64,000 bases of DNA from Vanrija pseudolonga (lineage: Eukaryota; Basidiomycota; Tremellomycetes; Trichosporonales; Trichosporonaceae): contig NC_085854.1 of the NCBI RefSeq assembly GCF_020906515.1, forward strand, positions 1,674,001 to 1,738,000, written 5' to 3'. A program made the translations under genes and the position numbers. The notes beneath the pieces were generated by a model. The model searched no databases. It saw only the letters and a program-made list of their open reading frames with translations, and was not told where the DNA came from. Of this stretch, positions 22,470 through 33,053 are shown one piece after another. The first letter of the stretch is position 1. The number at the start of each line of letters is the position of its first letter.

Positions 22470-22750
22470 GACGCCGGTGGCGATGCGACTTGTGCAATGC
22501 GGCGATGTCGAGATGAGTGCAACGGTGAGTGTCTGTCCGGTGATGGCGTGGTTTGTTGTCGCGTCATGTCCCACGGCGGTGCCTGGACCACCAAAGTGGA
22601 GGTGGCATTGTCCAAGTCTGCTTCTGGTTCACTGTACTGCATGGACTTCATTCTAAGGAGCTACACTCCCATTGCCTATCGATTCTCTGAATTGTGTGGC
22701 TCGGTTCAATGATGCTTTACATGGTTTTCTGCACTCTTGGTTCTTGTTGT

Positions 22751-25700
22751 TCATGCATCTGGACGTTGTTAGCACGGCCTCGACCCCGTCACAACTCACA
22801 GTATGAGTTGCCCGCTTGGGCATAGTTGATCTGTGCAAGCTGGTCTTCCGTCATGCGCTCCTGGTACTTCTCGTGCGTGCGCTTGAAGGAAGCGATGCAG
22901 CTGCGAATGGTGGCAGAGATGGGCATGGGCTCGGAAACGCGCGGCGCGAGGGTGTCCGCGAGGAGGGGCGCTGAGAGGTCAGCACGGGCATCGGCAACCA
23001 CAACGACAACACGACTCACGGATAAACTTGGGCACCGTGTACGGGAATGCTTCGACGCTGACGAGTTAGTCACTGCTGCCGACGCACCAACTCACATAGC
23101 AACGGCCCCGAGCACGGCGGCATGGAGCTCAACCAGCTTGGTCTGGTATTCGGGGTTGACCTGACCAGGGGAGAGCACACGGCGAGGGAGCTTGATCTTG
23201 CCAATCTCGCGCGTGAAGCGGTCCTTGAGTACAAGGACCATGGATCTCTGCGAGCAACGCAGGAAGCCGGCAAGCGTGCTGTGAAGTGGGTCAGCACAGC
23301 CTTGGGGATAGCTCGACTTTACTCACACCGAGGCCATCTCGCGAACCTCCTGGTTGGGGTCCTTGAGGCAGGTCGAAATCACGTCCAAGCACTTGGCCTT
23401 GCAAGGCTCGGACAGGAGAGCCAGGTTGCGGAAGTAGGTCAGACTGAGCACCGGCATGCAGTGCATCTTGGTCCTCCAGGACTGTGAAGTCAGAAAAGGT
23501 GGTCCACGCCACACTCACAGTCGAGTTCTGCAGGATGCCAATGAGCTGCTTGACAAGCGGCTCCACGAGGACAAACGCCGGGGTGATCGACGTGATCCAG
23601 GCGAGAAGACGTCCCGCGATGCCCTGCATCTCGGTGTTGTCATTCATCTCACGGAGCTCGAAGATGTCGGGCCTAGGATGTCAACATGGAGAACCATGGG
23701 TCAACTTACAGGATGGGGATGATGTATGGGAACGCGCTGACGGCGTGCACATCTGACAGCTCGATCGACAGCAGGTGCATGAGCGTGACAGCCGTCGTGT
23801 CGTGTGGCGACATGATCGCCTTGGGGCCGTGGGGACGGTCCTTGCGCATCTCCTTGAGCGAGTCGACAATGCCCTGCAGGCGCGACATGAACGGCGGATG
23901 GAGGATGCCCATGATGTCCTTGGTGTCGTCGGGGTCGGACAAGATGGTGTCGACAAGGGCCGTGGCTGAGGGGTACGACGCGTTCCACTGGGCGTTAGTG
24001 TGAGGTAGGTGGTCAAAACTCACGTGAAGCTGGTCGAGGCCGTTGAGAACTGACGCCATGAGAGCGCGCACTTCGGCGTACGGGCAGTCGAGCGCCTTGA
24101 AGTACAGCGCCTCGAAATCGGGAGACCAGGCCGCAAAGCGCCAACGGAGAGAGCGCAGGACGGAGCGCGACAGCTGGACACGGCGGGACAGGTTGAAGGC
24201 AGAACCACCTTCAAAGTCGGCACCGAGGGCAGTGTCGAGCATAAAGTCGAGCAGGGGCTTGTAGCGTCTGGGGTCCTGCTCGTGGAGACAGTACTCGACA
24301 CTAATGTCCCAACACTTGATCGTGTCCTGGCGAATGTTGCGGAACAGGTCCGGGAGGAGGGGCGCAAACCAGTCCCAGAATGCCTTGCGGTCCTTGCCAG
24401 ACCACTCCCACGTACCGCGTAAGAGACCAGCGAGGAACTCCCACATTGCGCGGGTGACATGGCGGTCATAGACCTTCTTGGTCTCCATGTCGGCCAGCAT
24501 CGAGTCAACCAGGGGCCGGATCTGGTCAAGCACAGGGCGGCCAACAACCTGGCAGAGGGCAAGGATGAGGTCGATGTGGTTGGCAGACGGGTAGTTGCGG
24601 GTTTCCTCCTGCGACCAGTAGGCGGCCAGCTGCTTCCACCAAGCAGGGTCGTTGATAGACTGGATCACCAGGTCGACAGCAGGCTTGCACGCAGGCTCAA
24701 GACTGAAGACGTCCTCGTCCCAGCCGGAGAAGCGGGACACCTCCATAGTGCGGCCCCAGGCGAGCCAACCAGTGTCGACGCGGTCTTGCAGGACCGAAGC
24801 GTCGCTCGGGTCCTCCCTGAAGCTGGCGAGGTACTTTTCAGTGAAGCCCGGGCCGACCTCCTTGGTGAGGTCGAGCGTGCGCGAGAAGGGATCGAGGGGC
24901 TCCTGCAAGAAGAGTCGCTCAAGCGACTCCTGGCTAAACGTGCGCACGGTAGCCTGGAACAGCATCCTTGTGAGACCAGCAGAGCCGTAGTCGCGGATTC
25001 TGGGGTGGGCGTTGGCCACATTGGTGAGGAAGAACTGGAGCAGACGGGGGTCGGTTGGGCGGTCGCGGCGAGTCATCGCGTAAAGGAAGCGAGCGGCGGC
25101 CTGGACATAGCGCCAGTTGAGAGTAGGGTCCGCGGCCTTGGCGCGAACTCTGTCAATGAGCAAGTCGTACTGCGCGTTCTGTTTGTCGAGACGAGCAATG
25201 TCGCCCTGCGCTGTGCGCTCGATGACGCTCTGGCTGGGCTTGTAGTGTTGCAGCAGGGCGATGAGGTCGTCGGCTGCAAAGTCTGTGGCTTCCACGCGGA
25301 GATCCAGGCGGAACGTGACAGGCTCGCGGAGCTTGGCGAGGAGCTCGTCAATAGCCTTGTTGACAAGAGTCTGCACAGATGCCTTGGTCTCGTGGTGAGC
25401 ATTGAGGAGGCACTCAACGAGAGGGACGAGGCCCTGCCAGTCATGCGAGATGCGGCTGATGCCCGTAATGTTGTACCGCAGGACGTACAGGGCACCCTTC
25501 ATACGGTCCGGGTCGGTGCCGGGCTGAAGCGCGTTGAATAGGAAGGATGGTGTCAACACCCAGGCACCACGGTACGTCTTGGTGATCGAATCGAACTGCG
25601 ACTGAGCACGGCGACGGACGCGGACGAAGGGCGAGAGACAGAACTCGAGCATGCTCATGATGAGCTTGTCGTCGAGGGCGGAGCGCACGCGGTAGTAGCT

Positions 25701-28700
25701 GGCCGTCATGAGACGGTTGCTGTGGTGAACCTGCGCAGCGCCGAGAAGAACTGAACGGTGCTGCTTGCGCTGCCCGTCGTACATGCGCTTGCTCGCCTGA
25801 AGGTTGTCGTATGCCGAGGATGCGGCCTGGTACTTCTTGGAGCGCATGCCGTACGAAATCAACCACGAGCCAATGGTCGTAACAAGCAGCTTGACACTGT
25901 CGACAGAGCTGTCCGAGTCGCCAGCGTTGCGCATAATCTCGGCGGCGCGGACGAGCATTTCACCTGCACGAGTGCGGAACTGGGACACGCGAATGTAACG
26001 CGGGTCCGAGGGGTCCGTAAGGAGGAAGCCAGCCTTGTAAGCGGGCAAGGCCTCCCACATTTCGGCAGGCAGAGACGTCGGAGCCTGTTCGCCTCCCAGC
26101 TTGTTGTTGCCGTTCTCCTGGATGAGCGAGTACGTGCCAAGCAAGACTTCGTCGACAACGTTCATCGCGCGACAGAACTCGTTGATCCAAACCTGGTCGC
26201 CTGTGCGCGTGTCGAGCAGCTGCTCGAGGGTGCCAACAGCCTCGTCGGCCAGGCCAATGACCTCGAGCGCCATGTCGACGTCGGCGTCGGTGGGTCGCCT
26301 CCACTGAGGAAGGGCCTCGCAGGGGCGGTACAGCTTGCCCCACCACAAGGTGTGGTTGAGCTTGAAGTCCTCGCTCTCACGGTCTGGCTTGTTGAGGAGG
26401 TGCATTTCCTCGACGTAGAGGGCAGTCAGGCAGCTGAGTGTCTTCTCGACGATCTTGCCGGTCCAGGCCCATCCTCGCTCAGAGTAGGTGCCACGAATCA
26501 TCGACTTGAGAAGATCGACGTACTCGGCGCGGTGCTTTGGAAGCGAAATGCGGCCGGGGACCAGAAGGCCGTACATGATCGACTGCCACCAGTGAAGGGC
26601 GGCGTCAGACGGGCGGGGGATCGACGTCGTCGTAGTACGAGTCGACGAGGCGCCCGATCGAAGCTCGGCGGTGATGCGCTGGTAGCAGATGGGGAACAGC
26701 CTGTCAAACACCTTGGTGGCGTTGGCAGCGGCGAGGTTCTTGACAAGCTCTCCGACGGCGTCCACTGCGTTGGACCTGGTGGTGGTCGTGGCGTACTCGA
26801 CGACCTGCTCGAGAGCGGCATCAAACAGCTGGTCATCCAGAGCAGCGAAGATGGCACCGCAGGTGTGCAGAACGCTCTGCAAGGTGAGCATCTCGGTCTT
26901 GCCGCCGGCACGGCCAGTCTTGCCACCCTCCTCGGGGAGGTTGGCGAAGAGGAGTAGCACGCGTCCCAAGAACTCTGGAACCCAGTCGCGGAAAGCTCCA
27001 GTGGACAACCGCAGGCGCTCTTCAACATCCTGCGGCGAGAGGTCCTCAAACTCTTGCGACACTGGGTCGTTGGGGTCATCTTCCACGCGGGGTCGCTGAA
27101 TGAGACGGACAGCCCGTGAGCCTGGCTTCACGGCCCTGGCCTTGGCCTCGTCAACGTTGGAGATGTCGGCAACGCGGATATGGTCGACCATGTTGCAGAT
27201 GGCCATGCACGACAGACCCGTCTTGGTGGGGTCGTTGAGGTCGATACCGGGCAGCAACAAGCTCAGAATGTCGGCAATGTACATGCCACCGAAACGCCAC
27301 AGCTGCCTGCTGGACAGTGGACCAGCGACTGCGGCAATGGCAAACGTCACGGACGCGGTGCGCTGGGTTTCCTCCAGTCCCTGGAGAGAAGGAACTGCGC
27401 GCTCCATGATGGCGGGCATGATGAGGTCGGGCTCCAAGATGGCCAGGCGGCGCAGAGTCGAGATTGCAGGCTGCGCAGACTCCATGTCCTTGTTGAACAT
27501 GGCTGTGAGGGCCACTGGACGCAGGCAGAGGACAAAGGCTCGCTTGATCTCTGGGGTCAGGCGCCACTCGGCTGGCGTCTTGCATGTAGGCTCCTCCTCC
27601 TGCTTCCAGCGCTGAACAAAGTTGTTGGTAAGGTGTGAGAGGAAGACGGTAAGGAAGGCCGACCAAGGGCCAGAGTTGCTGGGGTGGAAGAAGGTCTCGC
27701 AGCTAGTGATGAGCTGCGAAAGGTGGTCGAGTGCCTTGGACCCAGCCAGATACTTGCGGCTGCGCTCAATACGCTCACCGGCCGCGGCCAGCGAGTCATT
27801 GCTACCGGAACGAGTCATGGCCGTTGCCGCACCGTTCTTTAAACGCGAAACGGGGTCACTGTGGGGCAGGTTGCTCGGGCCGGGAGTGGCAGCACGAGTT
27901 GGGGCCCCGTTGGTCCCGAAAGGCTGGATAGGAGAGTCTTCAGCCATGCTGTAGATGATGACCTCGGCCAGACTTTGGGTACGGTCGATAGGCTTCTTGG
28001 CGTCCAGGATCTTCTTGCTGGTGCGCGCATCAGAAGCAGTGATCGACATGCTATGCTGGGACGCCACTGATCCTCCAACGGGGACGTCTACGCCGAGGTC
28101 AGCTTAACGCCACCGACTTGGCGCGCCACCAACTCACTGAGCGACCTCAGACACTTGGACATGACAAACTCAAACTCTTGCTCGGTGAAGATGCCGACAT
28201 CCTTTCGAATGCCCGCCCACTTGGGGTCGCTCGTCTCCTCCTCGGGTGGCAGCAGCTGGGGGTCCACCCAATAGTTGAGGCCGTCCTCGTCGTTGACGAC
28301 CTTGCCCTCGTAGTCGAGAATGCGGTGGCGATGCATCCTCTCCGCTCGGCGAATGCTGGGGTTCTTGGCCTGCTCCTCAGGGGTGTTGACGCGTCCACGA
28401 GGAATGCGCCCGATCAGAGAGGGGTCTGAACGAGCGGGGTCGACGTGGGCAATGGCGAGCTGTCCGAGGAGATCTGATGCCTGATCGTCCCATAATCCGC
28501 TGTTAAGGCCGTACCACAGGCGGAAGACTGATATGTTAGGACCTGCACACGGAGGGACACTTACTGAGGGGCAGCCACCTTTGGCAATGGGAAATGGGCA
28601 GGAAGTGGACAAGGAAGAGCTGCGTGGCAAGGATCGAGTCCATGCTGGGGTCAAACTGGGGGAGAATAACCTCGAGCATCTCGTCCACCTCTGAAGGGTG

Positions 28701-29807
28701 GAAGAACCTCTGCGCCATCTCGGCCACATTGAGGTACACTGGGGCGAGATTGACCGAGTGTCGGGCGAGCTTGTTGGGGTGGGGGAACAGCTCGTTGTAC
28801 AACGCATCGTACAGAGGGCGCCAAGGAATGCGCAAGTCGTGAATACTCAATGTGCGGTCGCTGTTGTCAGCGCGGGCGGATTGTTGTTAACGTACCTGAG
28901 GAAAGCAATGAGGTCATTGGCGCGATCCTCAACAAACGAGGTTCCCATTCCTGGAATGACTGGGTCATTAGCGTACGAGGGCGGTGAGTACCCACAGATG
29001 ATTTCATAGAACAGGAAGATGAGACGAATGCGGATCTCCTTCTTCATGGGGTAGCCCATGCTCATCCAGCTGGCCGTCAGCGCTACCCAGCGGTGCTCAC
29101 TTACATGTTGAGCGTAGAGTTCCACATACGGAACCCAAGACCCCACTCGCGCGCTTTGACACACTCGGTCAAACGCGTCACAATGAGCTCGAGCCGGTCG
29201 TCCATCTCTGCCAATGACTCGACCTCGTAAGGAAGAGACAGTGGCAGACCAAGACATGAGAGGCGGTCGTCATCGGGCTTATCGTGGGGAACGCCACAGG
29301 GGATAGACAACGAAGGAGAAGCATTGATTGTGGACGCGAGGGGATCAAAGGCGGTGGCGACAGTGAAGGAAGGCGGAGATTTCGTGCGTTGAGCCAATAA
29401 AGCCATGAGCGACATGTTGGAGGTCGTTGGAGCGGGGGGAAGGATGTTGGAGAGGAGACCAAAGCCGCGTCGTTCATAAGTAAAAGGGGGAAGGAAGGGA
29501 CAGTCAGCAGTTGCTCGCGCGAGTCGGGGGCCAGGCCAAAGGGCAAGCCGCCAACACCACTCACATTGACTGTCCTCGTCTCTCCGTCCTTTGCGTAGTC
29601 GCGTGCTAGGCGATTGTCGACGGGTGACGGCCACATGATGCCTAGATCTTCGGCGTAGTAGTCGTCTGGTGTGCGCAAGCGGCGTCGGTGAGGGAGCGGG
29701 GCAGATCGTTTAGACCGCAGTAGTCGCAGGTTGCGGCGGCGACGGATCATTGTTTGGGGATCCCAAGCCGCGAGAGGAGAGTCGAGGAGAACGGAGGGAA
29801 GTGACAT
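22751..29807 (-). CDS. BLM10: proteasome activator Blm10/PA200
   Basis: Giant HEAT-repeat cap of the 20S proteasome, acting in core assembly and gate opening. One exon (about 28087-23700) encodes roughly 1450 residues in one frame; 5' exons run from ATG 29807 (MSLPSVLLDSPLAAWDPQTM, DDYYAEDLGIMWPSPVDNRL). Characteristic blocks are LPYEVESLAEMDDRLELIVT, RIPWRPLYDALYNELFPHP, ETFFHPSNSGPWSAFLTVFL, and LAILEPDLIMPAIMERAVPS. A 50-nt intron (28088-28137) joins CLRSL to NVPVGGS. Small 3' exons follow 23.7 kb. The final coding exon (22758-22751) is eight nucleotides, spliced over a 41-nt intron (22759-22799), giving a C-terminus GNSYYA, the HbYX-type tail that docks in the 20S alpha-ring pocket. The junction near 29575 (exon 1 to 2) is not resolved. 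Total near 1.9-2.0 thousand residues, as usual for the family. Confidence 0.95.
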
Positions 29808-30226
29808 TGAGAGAGGGGCGTTAAGAGGAGACGAGGAGCGCGAGGAGGGGAGTAAGTGTTCGAGACGAGTGCACGTCGCAAGCGTCGAGATGGGCGAGAG
29901 AGGTCACGGTGGGTCGTCGTGTCGGAGAGAACAATGGGGGGAAGCATCGTCAGCGCATGTCCGAGCCCCTCTGTGCCTCTGTCCGTTCTCTGCACGCTTC
30001 CTTCAAGGGCTTGCCTTCCCTCTGGCTGTGCTCCTTCGCCCCGAGGTCGGTCCCACGTCCATCGCACACAGACCTCGCCACACACAAGTGTGCGGCAAGT
30101 GCACCTCGACGTCTCACAGTCTCGAGGGGCGCAATGGCAATGGGTTGGACGCCCCCCCCCCCCCCCCATCGGCGGCGCGCGCGCGCGCCCATCTGCCGGG
30201 ATCGGCTTCGGCCAAGCCAACTCCAA
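29808..30226. other. upstream region of BLM10 with C16 run and GC dinucleotide tract
   Basis: 419 bp between the BLM10 start and the 3' end of the small acidic-protein gene. It contains 16 consecutive C at 30152-30167 and an alternating GC tract near 30174-30188. Nothing here reads convincingly as protein. Confidence 0.5.
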
Positions 30227-30766
30227 TCAACCCACTCCCAGACGCGCACGCGACTCACCAAACTCAAACTGATCTAAATCGTCGGCAGTGCCACCAAGGT
30301 CGTCGAAATCAGCGTCTTCTTCGTCGCCGTCGTCGTAGTAGTCGTCGAAGAAGCCACCAGACTCAACGGTCGAATCGTGGCCGTAGAAGGGTCGGGTGAT
30401 AGGTGTGTGCGAGCGAGGCAGAGGCGATGCTACACAAAGACGAGCGTCAGTCAGCATACGTGGCGGCGGGAATCATGAACGACGCGCACACAAAGACTTA
30501 CGGGCCAGGAGTGTCGTGGTTCGACGGTCTGCCAGTGATCCCACAGGTGCCGTCATAGGCACTTTGAAAGTGGAGGTGGAGCAGACGGTTGGGATGACTA
30601 TCGTCGCAAGATGTGCTGCTGTTGGAGTAGTAGGTCTTGACTTGACAGTCACAGCAGGGTGGCCTGCGCCTTGTGTGTATCGTCCCAAACGATTGTCCCG
30701 GTCGGTGGTGTGGCGACGCGCGTTTGAATGAAAAGACGAGGACGACTCGTAGGACCCAGATGTCAT
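30227..30766 (-). CDS. small protein of unknown function with acidic C-terminus
   Basis: Not recognised. Two exons (30766-30502 and 30429-30227) separated by a 72-nt intron with a clean GTAAGT donor and TGTAG acceptor give 155 residues in frame. The N-terminal half is Ser/Thr/Arg-rich (MTSGSYESSSSFHSNARRHT, DNRLGRYTQG). The C-terminal part is strongly acidic and aromatic (GGFFDDYYDDGDEEDADFDD, then LDQFEFG). A GTGAGT donor directly after QFEFG could mean a further intron, in which case the last residues (ESRARLGVG) would change. The gene ends 420 bp before BLM10 on the same strand. Moderate confidence that it is a gene. Confidence 0.5.
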
Positions 30767-33053
30767 CGTCGTCACTGGTGGACTGACTGGGTTTGCCGGT
30801 GGGCCGTGAGTCGCTGGGTCAGTGGGTCGGTGGGTCGGTGGGTCGGGGTCCAGTGACTTGGCTGTCTGGCTGTGCGGTGGGTGGGTGAACGCATACGACC
30901 GCGGCGGCGCCGCCCTCCACAACCAGGGGGGGGGGGTGATTCAGCCTTGGGAGCCAAGCCACGCGGATTTGCTCCCGCCGATCACAGACGGTGACGCGGT
31001 GACGCGGTGGCTCCCAACCAGTCAAGGATGAACACAAAGCACGACAGTCATGAGGGCCCTATATGGGGGGTTTGAATAAATACAATAAATGATGTGTATA
31101 TGTGGATTATGATAATGTCCAAGGTTCCATCCTCCACGTGGAATTTTACGTAAGCCTCCCCCCACCTTCCCGAGGCCTGCCAGCCTTCTGACGCTGCGGT
31201 GGCGTCGCTGGTGGCGGCGGTGGTGGCGGCAGCGCGGCAGGAAGGCGAGGCCCAGACACCTGACGGCGCCGCGAGACAGTGCCGTGGCGTCTTGCGCCGT
31301 GCCGCCCGCCGCGACATTGCGATTTGCTTTCATATTGCTGCGTTCTGTACGATTCCTGGTCGGGAACTGGTTTAGGCAGACACGGGTCGGGGCGGGTTTG
31401 ATTTCGCGGCATGCGGCGCGCATGAGTCACAACCCGGCGCGATGCCGTTGACCCTGAGGGGATGAGCCCTTCTGCTGGTGGTAGGATGGACTCACGGTCA
31501 GTAGCTGGCTCTAGCGGGTTTGAATCTGACACTGGGTAGCAGGGGTGGTGGTACTGGCCTTGTGGGCCCGTGGCTTTGGTGCCTCGCTGCACGCTGGCAG
31601 GTTGCTGGTCTTGCAAACCGATCCCTATGGGTGCCTGGAGCCGCACGGTGCTGTCAAACTCTGGCCCGTGCGCCTTGCGCCCCGTCCCCCCCCCTCACCC
31701 AACCAACCCGACCCGTCTTTGCTTCCCTGACCCTTTTGAACTTGCCTTGCTCCGCCATGCCGGCCCAGACCAAAGGTCAAGCCAAAGTCCAAGCCCAAGC
31801 CCACACACCATCTGCCCTCGTTTTGGATGGCGCAAGGACGACACACACTGACTCACTGGGCCACCACACAAACTGCTTTGAGCGTTTCGCGACAACCCCG
31901 AAGTTGATGCGCCCCTTGCTCGTCCTCCACCCCCGTTTCGACTGCAAGCTACCCGCAGCAGCAACCGCCGCCGCCGCCGCCGCCTCTGCCTGTCTCTCTT
32001 TGCTTGGTTCAGAGCCCGGCCGAAAGAGCAAACGCATACGCCAACTGGCATCTTCCTTTCCTTTGACTGCTGCACACAACCATCCTTTTGTCTACTCAAA
32101 ACCAGAGTAATTGTCTGCACGCGTACAGTGCGAAACCATCAAACCCAGGACTGCCAGCCAGGCAGCAAGCCCAAACAGCAGCCCCTAGCTAGGTCAGACA
32201 TTTGGACACAATCCGCCCCTCGAGACTTCAGCCCCCCGCCGTCTTTTCCCCCCGGGTGCGCGTCGCAACTGGACCCTGTCTCGCGTTCCCCACCCTTGCC
32301 TACCACACAACGCAGGAAGCCCAGCCCAGCCAGCCAGTCAGCCAGCCAACGCCAGCAGCAACGCCAGCGCAGCCAAGCTACAGCGCCTACGCCCTTGTCG
32401 TCCCCCTCGGTCCCCCCTTGCCCCCTCCGCCCCGCCCCCCCCTCTCTTCCCCGACCATCCAATTGCCTCGCATCCACGACCATTGTGACTCTTTGGTTAG
32501 CTACCGTCCTTCCCTTGAACCGTGACAGGTCACGTCCGTCGTCGACCAAGCTTCAGTGTGCTTGCTACCTGCTAGCTGCCATCACCACCACCAACCACGA
32601 CACACAGACACGCGCCGCCATCGCCGCCGTCGCCGCCCACTCTACCAGCGACACTTCATTCGCGTGCAACATCACAAACGCGACATCCTTTGATTGCTGC
32701 CAACTCCTTCCTTCATCTCGGCCGCAGCAGCATCAGCAGCAGCAGCAACAGCAGTCACCACCCCCTTTTCGCGCGTCGTCCTTGACTTATCTCGCCGCGC
32801 GCCCACGACATCCATCCCCACCCACACACGTCTAGTCGACGCATACCTCGTCCAACACATCCGTGCGGAGCACGGACACGTGTAACACCCCCCAGTTTGC
32901 GAGGACCATTCGCTTTGCATTGGCCTGAACAATCGCCCTCTGTCCGCGACAAGTCCACGACGACACACACACAACACACCCTACACACACACTGCACCGC
33001 TGTCGTCTTCCTCGACACCTCTATCGACTTGGCATCCCCTTTCCACACATCCC
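30767..33053. promoter_or_regulatory. 2.3-kb non-genic region: promoters and probable long 5' leader of the PAK kinase
   Basis: No gene is convincing here. Visible structure: an 8-bp tandem repeat (30822-30845), G11 at 30926-30936, an A/T-rich patch with two AATAAA hexamers (31075-31080, 31084-31089), a TCCACGTGGA palindrome at 31133-31142, a CCG run (about 31965-31984), CAGC tetramer repeats (about 32325-32349) and CAG/CAA repeats (32723-32755). From about 31.9 to 33.05 kb the + strand is pyrimidine- and C/A-rich, as in long fungal leaders. An ATG at 31757 opens a 117-codon frame with an Ala run; it may be an upstream ORF or chance. Confidence 0.5.
30822..30845. repeat. 8-bp tandem repeat, three exact copies
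   Basis: The octamer gtgggtcg is repeated three times head to tail, inside the upstream region of the small acidic-protein gene (start 30766). Confidence 0.8.

Noticed and set aside
24459-25541. 360-codon open frame on the + strand inside BLM10
   Set aside because: Antisense shadow of the long BLM10 exon in high-GC DNA; no motif, no introns, and the BLM10 reading is unambiguous.
29808-30766. Small acidic-protein exons as 5' exons of BLM10
   Set aside because: It would need an intron above 450 nt in a genome of ~40-nt introns, and BLM10 already has a family-like ATG start at 29807.
31500-31545. tRNA-like B-box (GGGTTTGAATCTGAC)
   Set aside because: No matching A-box, acceptor stem or anticodon arm could be drawn around it.
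31757-32110. 117-codon frame with poly-Ala as a protein-coding gene
   Set aside because: No family resemblance, starts in a repeat-rich presumed leader, and the Ala run derives from a CCG repeat; kept only as a possible uORF.
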